Assembly (NCBI RefSeq): GCF_014334325.1
Contig: NZ_JACSET010000001.1
Span: 240,704 to 304,703 of the forward strand
DNA: 64,000 nucleotides
From: Treponema sp. Marseille-Q4130
GTDB lineage: Bacteria > Spirochaetota > Spirochaetia > Treponematales > Treponemataceae
Reading direction: 5' to 3'
The translations under genes were made by a program, and so were the position numbers. Position 1 is the first letter of the stretch, and each line of letters opens with the position of its first letter. Of this stretch, positions 26,570-34,747 are shown piece by piece. The notes under the pieces were generated by a model that was not told the origin of the DNA, searched no databases, and saw nothing but the letters and a program-made list of their open reading frames with translations.

Positions 26570-27796
26570 ATGAACATTGTTGTTATGGGTGCACAGTGGG
26601 GCGACGAAGGAAAGGGAAAGATAGTCGATTTTCTTGCGCAGGATGCGAAATACATCGTGCGTTTTGCAGGCGGCGCGAATGCCGGTCATACGATTGTCGT
26701 CGACGGAAAAAAATACGCGCTGCACCAAGTGCCGTCCGGTATTTTATATCCCGATAAATCGGTATTTCTCGGCTCGGGTATGGTAATCGACCCCGAAGCG
26801 CTCTTTACGGAACTGCAGATGCTCACTGACAACGGTGTTTCGTGGGAAGGCCGCGTGTTCATCTCAGACCGCGCGCACATCGTTTTGCCCGCGTACCGCA
26901 GAATGGACAAAGAACGCGATGCCGCCCGCAAGCGTCCGATCGGAACGACGGGGCGGGGCATCGGAACTTCGTATTCGCAAAAATCCGAACGCGACGGAAT
27001 CAGGCTCGCCGATTTGGATTGGAAAGAAAAGATGGCCGACCTCGATGCCGAAGACAAGCAATTCATCGATACGTATGCATCCCGCCTCATGGCGATGCGC
27101 GTCGATATCGCTGCAAAGCTGTGGGAATACCGCAAAGAAAATATTTTATTCGAAGGTGCGCAAGGCGCCATGCTCGATTTGGACAGCGGAACGTATCCGT
27201 ATGTAAGTTCCGGTGCATCCTGTTCGGCGGGCGCGGCTTTGGGATCGGGGATCGGACCGCGCTCCCTCGACAGAGTGTACGGCGTTTTTAAAGCTTACGA
27301 AACGCGTGTCGGAAACGGTCCCATGCCGAGCGAGTTCAACAACGACACCGAAAGCGAACTCTGCGATTACGTGCGCACGACCGGAAACGAATTCGGAGTT
27401 ACGACGGGGCGGCCGCGCAGGTGCGGTTATCTCGATTTGGTTGCGCTCCGCTATGCATGCCGCGTCAATTCGATCGATTCGCTCGTTTTGACGCACCTCG
27501 ACATCTACGACGAAATGGAATCGATTGAAGCCTGTGTCGCATACGATATCGGCGGAAAAACGGTTACGGATTTTCCGGCGAGCATTCCCGCACTCAATGC
27601 GGCGCGTCCGGTGCTGAAAAAATTTGACGGTTGGAAAAGCGACCTCCGCCGGTGCGGCTCTTATGAAAAGATGCCGGCGACCGCGAAGGCTTATGTGGAA
27701 TTTATCGAAACCTTTACCGAAACGCCCGTCGGCATCGTATCCGTCGGGCAAGACAGGAACGAAACCTATCTCCGCATACAGCCGTGGAAAAAATAA
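26570..27796 (+). CDS. purA: Adenylosuccinate synthetase
   Basis: The 408-residue enzyme joins IMP and aspartate with GTP to give adenylosuccinate. The start MNIVVMGAQWGDEGKGK with the catalytic Asp and the P-loop, then GGANAGHTI, GTTGRGIGTSY, EGAQGAMLDLDSGTYPYVSSG and TTGRPRRCGYLDLV cover the family motifs. ATG 26570 has GGAGG upstream; a GTG at 26558 is less likely. The length is a little under the usual 425-430. The gene is divergent from guaB. Confidence 0.96.
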   Translation: MNIVVMGAQWGDEGKGKIVDFLAQDAKYIVRFAGGANAGHTIVVDGKKYALHQVPSGILYPDKSVFLGSGMVIDPEALFTELQMLTDNGVSWEGRVFISDRAHIVLPAYRRMDKERDAARKRPIGTTGRGIGTSYSQKSERDGIRLADLDWKEKMADLDAEDKQFIDTYASRLMAMRVDIAAKLWEYRKENILFEGAQGAMLDLDSGTYPYVSSGASCSAGAALGSGIGPRSLDRVYGVFKAYETRVGNGPMPSEFNNDTESELCDYVRTTGNEFGVTTGRPRRCGYLDLVALRYACRVNSIDSLVLTHLDIYDEMESIEACVAYDIGGKTVTDFPASIPALNAARPVLKKFDGWKSDLRRCGSYEKMPATAKAYVEFIETFTETPVGIVSVGQDRNETYLRIQPWKK

Positions 27797-27870
27797 CGGT
27801 TGTTCGTACGCCGAGCCGCTGAAATAGTGCGTCGAGTCGCTCAAAACTTCGGGCTTACGCACTCCGGCGA

Positions 27871-28479
27871 TTATGATTCCGCCGTTACCGTTTTTTCGAT
27901 TTCGGCAAAAAGGGAAGCGTAGTCGACGGCGTCGTAATCGGTTACGTCGACGGTGAACACATCTCCGATTTCGATGCGGTAATTTTTCCGTTCGCAGGCT
28001 GCGACGAAACTTTCAAAATCCGGTTCGGGAATGACGTCTTCCGGTTTGACGGGGACGCCTTTGTGATACGCGCGCAAAAGGTGTCCCGGATTCCGCGGTT
28101 CATGTACGTCGCGGTGCACGGCGCGTTCGTACAGCGCGCGCCAGTCGCCCGTAAGGCGGATCGTCGCAGCTTTGTATCCGAGCGATGAAACCATATCGCA
28201 GAGCTTTTGTTCGTGTATTTTATTGAAGGGATATTCGATGAGGATATTTTTTTTCGTCCGCATCGTGTCTTCCAAAAGCGTATAAAACGCCGCGATCGAC
28301 ATATCGTTGACGCGCTGCTTTTCTTCCATGTTGTCGAAACCGTACTCATCGAAATAGCGCTCTTTGATCGTGTCGTATGCGAGCACCGTGAGTGCCGGAA
28401 AATAATTTTTGACACGTGCTGCAAAATGCGTTTTACCGCATCCCGGCGGACCGGTTATGATAAGGAGAAAGGGAGACAT
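27871..28479 (-). CDS. P-loop kinase-like protein (AAA/zeta-toxin-like fold)
   Basis: The 202-residue protein has Walker A GPPGCGKTH near its start, a following YDTIKERYFDEYGF segment, and NILIEYPFNKIHEQ as Walker-B-like strand. It resembles small ATP-dependent kinases of the sugar/nucleoside type; the phosphate acceptor is unknown. The upstream gene ends in TAG that overlaps a GTG at 28482, and ATG 28479 follows directly, so the two are translationally coupled. The operon encodes an ABC importer and a sedoheptulose-phosphate-isomerase-like protein, suggesting a role in sugar or sugar-phosphate handling. Confidence 0.7.
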   Translation of the reverse strand: MSPFLLIITGPPGCGKTHFAARVKNYFPALTVLAYDTIKERYFDEYGFDNMEEKQRVNDMSIAAFYTLLEDTMRTKKNILIEYPFNKIHEQKLCDMVSSLGYKAATIRLTGDWRALYERAVHRDVHEPRNPGHLLRAYHKGVPVKPEDVIPEPDFESFVAACERKNYRIEIGDVFTVDVTDYDAVDYASLFAEIEKTVTAES

Positions 28480-28481
28480 CA

Positions 28482-29060
28482 CTACTTGTCCTTGATGCCG
28501 AATATGCGGTTTATGACGTTCATCAATAGATGATTGAGTATCATGTGCATGTCTTCGACGATCTGCATATTGTGCACGGCGACGTGAAAGACCGCGTCCG
28601 CCGTTTGTTTGAGTTTTCCGCCGTCGTAGCCGCAGATACCGAGCGTTTTGACATGCTGGTCTTTTGCGTACTCGATCGCATATAAAACATTTTTACTGTT
28701 GCCGCTGCCGCTGATACCGATGACGAGGTCATTCGGCTTGAGTTTGTTTTTGAGTTGGAAACGGAATACTTCGTCGTAGCTGATATCGTTCGCGATCGCC
28801 ATAAGCGTCGCGATATTGTCGTTGAGACAGATCACGCGGAATTTTTTTTCGACATATTCGGAAATGCCCTTATTAAAATCGTTCGCCATGTGCGAAGCGG
28901 TACTTGCACTGCCGCCGTTGCCGAATACATAAATCATTCCTTCGCGATTATACGCTTCCATAAACAGATCGAGTACGCGCTCTATGTCGCCGACGCTCAA
29001 ATCTTCGAGCGTCTTTTTTTCCAGTGCGATATAATCGTCGATGTATGTTGTCGTATTCAT
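28482..29060 (-). CDS. SIS-domain isomerase, GmhA/DiaA-like
   Basis: The 192-residue protein is a single SIS domain. FGNGGSASTASHMANDF is the phosphosugar-binding loop seen in D-sedoheptulose-7-phosphate isomerase (GmhA), and GISGSGNSKNVLYAI is the second conserved block. ATG 29060 has GAGGAAG upstream and lies only 14 bases after the ABC ATPase stop, so it belongs to the transporter operon. In most bacteria GmhA feeds heptose synthesis for LPS. Here it may process an imported sugar phosphate. DiaA, a replication-initiation SIS protein, is the alternative. Confidence 0.8.
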   Translation of the reverse strand: MNTTTYIDDYIALEKKTLEDLSVGDIERVLDLFMEAYNREGMIYVFGNGGSASTASHMANDFNKGISEYVEKKFRVICLNDNIATLMAIANDISYDEVFRFQLKNKLKPNDLVIGISGSGNSKNVLYAIEYAKDQHVKTLGICGYDGGKLKQTADAVFHVAVHNMQIVEDMHMILNHLLMNVINRIFGIKDK

Positions 29061-29074
29061 AATATCTTCCTCAA

Positions 29075-30154
29075 TCAAATCGCATGAATGTCGGTCGTGT
29101 CGATCGAGAGGTAGGCTTTTTCGCCGGCATCTTTGATGTTTTTATTTTTCGGATTGTTTTCGTGTACGATGAAATTTTGCCCTGCGATGTTCAACTCGTA
29201 CAGTTGATATTCTCCCATAAACATCGACACGGTGACCTCCGCTTCAAAGGTACCGCTCTCGCATACCGAACACGCTTCAGGCCGCACGATGAGCGTACAG
29301 GTATCTCCCGGCGAATATTGCTTATGCGTCGGAATGCGATCGAGCCGTTTCCCGTAAAGAACGACGGAAACGGTTCCGTCTTCGGAGACGCTTTGTACCG
29401 TTGCGCGGAGGATATTTGCCGTTCCGATGAAATTTGCCGTAAATTCGCTGTTCGGATGATAATAGATTTCGCGCGGATTACCCACCTGTTCGATTTTTCC
29501 GTTATTGAGAATCACGATTTTATCCGACATGCTCATCGCTTCGGCTTGATCGTGGGTAACATAGATTGCCGTAATGCCGACGGTACGCTGAATTTTTCTG
29601 ATTTCGGTGCGCATTTGAATACGAAGCTTTGCGTCAAGGTTCGAAAGCGGTTCGTCGAAGAGCAGAACGTCGGGTTCCATGACAAGAGCGCGCGCGAGAG
29701 CGATACGCTGCTGCTGCCCGCCGGAGAGCTCGTTCGTGTGCCTGTTTTCCAATCCGGTCAAGCCGATCATCTTTAAAATAGAGCCGACCTTTTGAGCGAT
29801 GACATCGTTTGCAAGCCCCTTGATGCGTAAGCCGTATGCGATGTTGTCGTACACGTTGTAGTTCGGAAAGAGCGCGTAGGTTTGGAACACCATAGCGGTA
29901 TTGCGTTTATTCGGCGGCAGATTTTTTATCGATTTGCCGTCGAGGAAGATGTCTCCGCCGCTCGGCTTATCGAAGCCCGCAATCATTCTGAGCGTCGTCG
30001 TTTTGCCGCAGCCTGACGGGCCGAGCAGAGTGACGAATTCGCCCGGCTGTATCGTAAGGGAGATATTGTCGACGGCGACAAATTTTTTTCTGCCCGTTCC
30101 CCTGTCCGTGTATATTTTTGATAAATTTTGTAAAGTGACGCTTTTTGAACCCAT
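29075..30154 (-). CDS. ABC transporter ATP-binding protein, AfuC/FbpC type
   Basis: The 359-residue ATPase has Walker A GPSGCGKTT, the signature LSGGQQQR, Walker B DVLLFDEPLS, H-loop VTHDQAEA and a C-terminal TOBE-like domain (RPEACSVCESG, VSMFMGEYQLYEL). It energises the two-domain permease encoded just upstream on the same strand (25 bases apart). The start follows GAGGA. Sequence resembles ferric, thiamine and hexose-phosphate importers. The neighbouring GmhA-like gene favours a phosphosugar. Confidence 0.9.
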   Translation of the reverse strand: MGSKSVTLQNLSKIYTDRGTGRKKFVAVDNISLTIQPGEFVTLLGPSGCGKTTTLRMIAGFDKPSGGDIFLDGKSIKNLPPNKRNTAMVFQTYALFPNYNVYDNIAYGLRIKGLANDVIAQKVGSILKMIGLTGLENRHTNELSGGQQQRIALARALVMEPDVLLFDEPLSNLDAKLRIQMRTEIRKIQRTVGITAIYVTHDQAEAMSMSDKIVILNNGKIEQVGNPREIYYHPNSEFTANFIGTANILRATVQSVSEDGTVSVVLYGKRLDRIPTHKQYSPGDTCTLIVRPEACSVCESGTFEAEVTVSMFMGEYQLYELNIAGQNFIVHENNPKNKNIKDAGEKAYLSIDTTDIHAI

Positions 30155-30179
30155 CGTTTTTCCTCTTTCTATTTAATCG

Positions 30180-31856
30180 TTACATATAATTTTTATCGAC
30201 GCTTTGACCGAGCCGGCTCAATACGGCGTTCATGATTCCGACTGCGACGAAAACGATTGCCATGAGAATTACCGACAGTGCGGATGCGTAGCCGAACTGA
30301 CCTTTATCGACGTGCTGCATGACGCGCACCGTAAGCAGATTATAATTTGCGGAGACGAGGAAGATGACCGCGCTTATTGCCGTCATACTTTTGATAAAGC
30401 TGAATACGAGACCGGTAAAAAATGCCGGGCGGATGAGCGGCAGCGTAACGGATGTAAATACTTTTGCCGTACCGGCGCCGAGATTCGTCGCAGCCTCTTC
30501 GATGCTTCCGTCGATTTGCCGCAGGGAAGCCATGCCGGATCTCACGCCGACGGGAAGCCTCGTCATCACAAGGACGATGACGAGAATCCACAGCGTGTTG
30601 GTAAGGACGAAAGGTTTCGTGTTGAACGTGAGGATGTACCCGAGGCCGAAAACCGTACCGGGAACCGCCATACCGAACATGGAAACGTATTCCATAAAGC
30701 GTCTCCCGATAAAATTTTTACGAACGACGAGATACGCGATGATCATCGAAAAGACGCCGCAGATCGGAGATGCAAGGATGGCGATGAGCAGCGTATCTTT
30801 TACCGGCTTCATGCTGTAGCGGAATACGTATTTGAAATTATCCGTGACCAAAGTAAAATCCGCTCCCCACGTTTTAAAAAACGCTCCGAACACGAGGAAC
30901 ACGTAGAACAGCAGCACCCAAAACGATATGAACAGGCAGATGATATTTGCAGGGATGACGATGCTTTTATCTTCGATCATTTCACGGACGCGGCTCGCTT
31001 TGCCGGTAAGCGTGACATAGCTCCGTTTGTCGAGCAGAATTTTTTGAATGCAAAAGATGAGCAGGGTTACCGAAAATAAAACGACTGCGATCGTGGTTCC
31101 CGCCCGCATATCGTAGTTCGCTATCGCTTGAATATAGATTTGCGAAGCGAGCGTTTTGTACCCGCCGCCCAAAATCATCGGATTCGAAAAGTCGGTGACG
31201 GATTCGATAAACGAGAGCAAAAATACGTTTGCGAGACCCGATGCGAGCATCGGCAGCGTGATCGAAACGAAAACTTTTAAGCGGCCCGCACCCATGTTAC
31301 GAGCGGCTTCTTCAAGCGTGCCGTCGAAGTTTGCGAGCATACCGTCGAGCGTAAGAGCGGCGATCGGAAAAAACGTCATCGTCTGTACGACGACCAATCC
31401 TTTTAATCCGTAGATATCGAAATTCGAAATGTGCAGCAATGAATAAGTGATGAGACCGCGCCGTCCGAGCAGCGTGATTGCCGACAGCGCGAGAACAAAG
31501 GGCGGCGTGATGATAGGCATGATTTCGATAACGCTGAATAATTTTTTGAACGGGCTTTTGACCCATTGCTTTACGTATGCGAACATAAAGCCGACGACGG
31601 TAGAAAAAAAGCCGACGATAAAACCGAGCTTGAGGGTGTTGGAAAGCGTCGTCAAAAATTGTTTATTGTGAAACAGCCGTACGTAAGATGAAAACGATAT
31701 GCTGTTATTGTCATCCAAAAAACTTCCCCGCATGATGGAAATAAGCGGAAGCAGAATAAAAAAGAAGAGGACGACGATGACGAAGACGATACCGAAAAAG
31801 ACAATCGGTTCATGCAATAAATTTTTTTTATCGGAAACGGGGGCGTTTTTTTTCAT
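30180..31856 (-). CDS. ABC transporter permease, fused double-domain (AfuB/FbpB type)
   Basis: The 558-residue protein has about 12 membrane segments in two homologous halves. Each contains the EAA loop that docks the ATPase: EEAARNMGAGRLKVFVSITLP in the first and EEAATNLGAGTAKVFTSVTLP in the second. This fused form is typical of the FbpB/AfuB family. I chose ATG 31856 because GGAG stands upstream and a membrane segment soon follows; an open extension to 31934 has no such signal. It lies between the binding-protein gene (353-base gap) and the ATPase. Confidence 0.9.
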   Translation of the reverse strand: MKKNAPVSDKKNLLHEPIVFFGIVFVIVVLFFFILLPLISIMRGSFLDDNNSISFSSYVRLFHNKQFLTTLSNTLKLGFIVGFFSTVVGFMFAYVKQWVKSPFKKLFSVIEIMPIITPPFVLALSAITLLGRRGLITYSLLHISNFDIYGLKGLVVVQTMTFFPIAALTLDGMLANFDGTLEEAARNMGAGRLKVFVSITLPMLASGLANVFLLSFIESVTDFSNPMILGGGYKTLASQIYIQAIANYDMRAGTTIAVVLFSVTLLIFCIQKILLDKRSYVTLTGKASRVREMIEDKSIVIPANIICLFISFWVLLFYVFLVFGAFFKTWGADFTLVTDNFKYVFRYSMKPVKDTLLIAILASPICGVFSMIIAYLVVRKNFIGRRFMEYVSMFGMAVPGTVFGLGYILTFNTKPFVLTNTLWILVIVLVMTRLPVGVRSGMASLRQIDGSIEEAATNLGAGTAKVFTSVTLPLIRPAFFTGLVFSFIKSMTAISAVIFLVSANYNLLTVRVMQHVDKGQFGYASALSVILMAIVFVAVGIMNAVLSRLGQSVDKNYM

Positions 31857-32209
31857 GAAAGCTCCGTAACAAAGAGGACAACTCTGCGCCTCATTTTTCA
31901 TACAGCCACAGAATGGCGGGTTTCGGCTGCGCATAGTGAATCAAGGAAACTGTGCGAAAACCGATTCACCGTTCGCGTTAGCGAACCGCCTAAAATAATT
32001 TTCTTACAGAACAAGCCGATAAGCTTGCAGTTTTCGGACAGTACCGAACGCCGCGTATGAAGTTTTCGTCCGAGCGTATTTTTTATCCGCCCAGAGGGTT
32101 TAATACCCCGATACTTTGCGTCGTAACAAAGGGTATTAAACCGATATCGATTTCGTGCCGTCCACGGTATTCATCTTCACGTGAATCGATACTTGGAAGA
32201 CACAAACTG
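31857..32209 (-). other. Gap between binding-protein and permease genes, with stem-loops
   Basis: No coding sequence is seen. It holds a GTTCGC/GCGAAC hairpin near 31972-31987 and a large inverted repeat at 32097-32142. The binding-protein mRNA is probably partly stopped or protected here, giving more binding protein than permease. Confidence 0.5.
32097..32142. repeat. 12-bp inverted repeat (GGTTTAATACCC) with nested stem
   Basis: Arms 32097-32108 and 32131-32142 are perfect complements. Inside the loop CTTTG and CAAAG can pair as well. The left arm with its flank resembles 1308-1325. No long T-run follows on the minus strand, so mRNA stabilisation or partial termination is more likely than full termination. 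Confidence 0.6.
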
Positions 32210-33232
32210 TCAGTTGCCGGTTAACTGTGCCCACTTTGCGGTATTGGTGGAGCGGGTTGCGCCTGCCCATGCCGTGTCGTAGTTGATCGTCTTAGATTTT
32301 GCGAGCGATTTCGTTGCTTCGGGATTGTGACCGTCCTTTGCCGTAAGGAATTGGAAAGCGCCGTATTGCTGGTACATATCCTGGCATTCCGCGGTCAAAG
32401 CCCAATCGTAGAAAACGCGGGCAGCTTCCTGATCGGGACCGTTTTTGATGATAGCGATGGCGCCCGTTTCATAGCCCGTACCTTCTGCCGGAACCGTAAC
32501 GGTTAAAAGCTTTTGATAGCCGGAAAGCTGGTTTTTGATCGCATCGTGGGCGAAGCAGACGCCGACTGCGATTTCTCCGGAGATGACCGAAGCAATACAT
32601 CCCGATCCGCGTTCCGTGTACTGTAAAACGTTTTTATTGAGGTCTGTCATATAGGCAAATCCGGTGTCGTTTCCCATAAGCTGCAGTACGGACGCTAAAA
32701 TAACGTAGCCCGTCGAAGAAGCGGCAGGGGAGGCCATCATGATTTCACCTTTGAGTTTCGGGTTGAGCAATTCTTTCCATGTCGTCGGCGCTTTTATTCC
32801 GAGTTCAGCCAGACGGTTGTTATTGCTTACAAAACCGACATAGCCGATGTAAATACCCGTCCAGTAATTATCGGGATCCTTGTATTTCGCGTCGATCGAT
32901 GCGGCGTTCGGCGACGTGTACTGCGCGAGTAAACCCTGTTCTTTTGCCGTGATAAAAGAATCGCAGGGGCCGCCGAACCAGACGGACGCGGTCGCATTGT
33001 GCTGTTCCGCTTTTACGCGGGCGAGGATTTCTCCGCCTCCGAGCACGACGCAGTCGGTTTTGATGCCCGTTTTTTCCTGAAACTTTTTGCAGATAGCTTG
33101 GGTTTCGTCGTCGTATACGGCGGAATAAATGGTAAGATGCTGCGCCTTTCCGGATCCGGAATCGTTTGTTCCGAGTGCAAATATCGATGCTGTTAAGGCG
33201 GCAAAAGCGACAGCGAACATTGTTTTTTTCAT
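32210..33232 (-). CDS. ABC transporter substrate-binding protein, AfuA/FbpA type
   Basis: The 340-residue periplasmic protein has a signal peptide (MKKTMFAVAFAALTASIFALG) without a lipobox cysteine. LTIYSAVYDDETQAICKKF is the usual opening of ferric/phosphosugar-binding proteins, followed by GGEILARVKAE, WFGGPCDSFITA, and GYVGFVSNNNRLAELGIKAPTTW. It heads an operon with a fused permease, an ATPase, a GmhA-like isomerase and a kinase-like protein. Actinobacillus AfuA, of the same family, binds hexose and sedoheptulose phosphates. That is my preferred ligand class; iron(III) remains possible. The start follows AAGGAGG. Confidence 0.88.
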   Translation of the reverse strand: MKKTMFAVAFAALTASIFALGTNDSGSGKAQHLTIYSAVYDDETQAICKKFQEKTGIKTDCVVLGGGEILARVKAEQHNATASVWFGGPCDSFITAKEQGLLAQYTSPNAASIDAKYKDPDNYWTGIYIGYVGFVSNNNRLAELGIKAPTTWKELLNPKLKGEIMMASPAASSTGYVILASVLQLMGNDTGFAYMTDLNKNVLQYTERGSGCIASVISGEIAVGVCFAHDAIKNQLSGYQKLLTVTVPAEGTGYETGAIAIIKNGPDQEAARVFYDWALTAECQDMYQQYGAFQFLTAKDGHNPEATKSLAKSKTINYDTAWAGATRSTNTAKWAQLTGN

Positions 33233-33265
33233 GATTTGAAATCCTCCTTGTAAAATATGTTTTTC

Positions 33266-33294
33266 AGTGTATCACTGCTTATTTTGTTTGTCAA
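33266..33294 (-). promoter_or_regulatory. Promoter of the Afu-like operon
   Basis: On the minus strand TTGACA (33294-33289), a 17-base spacer and TACACT (33271-33266). Confidence 0.75.
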
Positions 33295-33391
33295 ACGCCG
33301 TAAGTGCGACTATCGCAAGCGAGGCTGCAAGCGACGACAGGCGCAAGTGCATATCAGTTGCAGGCAACAGGCGCCGCAAGCGATGTATCGA

Positions 33392-33420
33392 TTGCATAAG
33401 GCGCGCGAAAGTCATATTAT
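33392..33420 (+). promoter_or_regulatory. Promoter of pepT, placed for a leaderless mRNA
   Basis: TTGCAT (33392-33397), a 17-base spacer and TATTAT (33415-33420). The ATG starts 7 bases after the -10 and there is no Shine-Dalgarno sequence. Confidence 0.7.
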
Positions 33421-33426
33421 AGTCGT

Positions 33427-34698
33427 ATGAACTACATCAAAAAAAATTCACAAGAAGAAAAAGAATTGCTCGAACGTTTTTTGCGCTATGTAAAAACATA
33501 TTCCGAAAGCGATTCGAATAAAGCCGACGAAGGGATCATGCCTTCCACTCCGCAGCAAAGGGATTTTGCAAATATGATTGCCGAAGAGATGAAAGCTGCG
33601 GGTTTGGAAAACGTGCATGTCACGGACTTTTGCTACGCGTACGGCGTTCTCCCCGCTTCCGAAGGTTTTGAAAACGTCCCGCCTTTTTGTCTCCTTGCAC
33701 ACATGGACACGGTCGACGAAGTGAGCGGAAAAAACGTCAATCCCGTCGTGCATGAAAACTACGACGGCGATCTCATCGAACTTGCGGAAACGAATCCTCT
33801 CGATGCGGCTTCGGACGAAGCGCTCGCAGAGGCGGCACGCGAGCGGGATACGATTATCACGACGGACGGGCACACGCTCCTCGGTGCGGACGATAAGGCG
33901 GGCATCGCGGCGATCATGACGGCGATTTCGTACCTTAAAGCGCACGAAGAGATCAAGCACGGAAAAATCGAAGTGATCTTTTCACCCGACGAAGAGACGG
34001 GGCACGGCATGGATAAGGTGCCGCTCGAATCGATTCAATCGAAACGCGCATACACTGTCGACGGCGGGCATATCGGCGAGCTTGAAACGGAATGCTTCAA
34101 TGCGGTCGGAACGACGGTCGTCTTTACAGGCAAATCGACGCACACGGGAACGGCACGGAAAGCGGGCATGATAAACGCGATCGCTATGGCATCGCATTTT
34201 GTGTCCTCGCTCCCCATTACCGAGCGTCCCGAAACCTCGGACGGTATGGCAGGCTTTTATGCGCCGATCGAATTTACGGGAACGATCGAAAAATCGACGG
34301 TGTATCTTTTGCTGCGCGACTTTGACGGGGAAAATATGAAAATGCGGCAAAAAACCGTCGAAGCGCTCGCTGAAGCTGCCGCACTTTCTTTCGGCGGCAG
34401 TGCAAAAGTGACGCATAAAACGCAGTATTTCAATATGAAGCGAAAGCTTGACGAACATCCCGAAGTCGTGCGCGATTTGGAAACGGCGTATCGAAAAGCC
34501 GGCGTGGAACCCGTCTTTATGCCGATCAGAGGCGGCACCGACGGTTCGCGGCTCACCGAAATGGGCATCCCCACGCCGAACATTTTTACCGGCGGACACA
34601 ATTATCATTCGCGTATGGAGTGGGCTTCGCTTAACCAAATGTGTAAAGCTGCCGATATTTTAATAAACCTCGCGGGCATTATCGGTACGGCAAATTAA
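33427..34698 (+). CDS. pepT: Peptidase T (tripeptide aminopeptidase)
   Basis: The 423-residue M20-family zinc peptidase removes N-terminal residues from tripeptides in the cytosol. The first metal motif LLAHMDTVD has His92 and Asp94. GADDKAGIAAIM supplies the bridging Asp, and FSPDEETGHGMD the catalytic Glu. The inserted dimerisation domain follows (TVVFTGKSTHTGTARKAGMINAI), then IRGGTDGSRLTEMG and the final GGHNYHSRMEW. The length matches the family. It has its own promoter and is followed 50 bases on by murA. Confidence 0.96.
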   Translation: MNYIKKNSQEEKELLERFLRYVKTYSESDSNKADEGIMPSTPQQRDFANMIAEEMKAAGLENVHVTDFCYAYGVLPASEGFENVPPFCLLAHMDTVDEVSGKNVNPVVHENYDGDLIELAETNPLDAASDEALAEAARERDTIITTDGHTLLGADDKAGIAAIMTAISYLKAHEEIKHGKIEVIFSPDEETGHGMDKVPLESIQSKRAYTVDGGHIGELETECFNAVGTTVVFTGKSTHTGTARKAGMINAIAMASHFVSSLPITERPETSDGMAGFYAPIEFTGTIEKSTVYLLLRDFDGENMKMRQKTVEALAEAAALSFGGSAKVTHKTQYFNMKRKLDEHPEVVRDLETAYRKAGVEPVFMPIRGGTDGSRLTEMGIPTPNIFTGGHNYHSRMEWASLNQMCKAADILINLAGIIGTAN

Positions 34699-34747
34699 CC
34701 CCCGATGCGCCTGTGTGTGAAGCGCACTATAAAGACGGGAGGCGGCA

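Noticed and set aside
33300-33391. GCAAGCG/GGCGCAAG-type repeats before pepT as a regulatory array
   Set aside because: The units are irregular and short; nothing ties them to a known element beyond local base bias.
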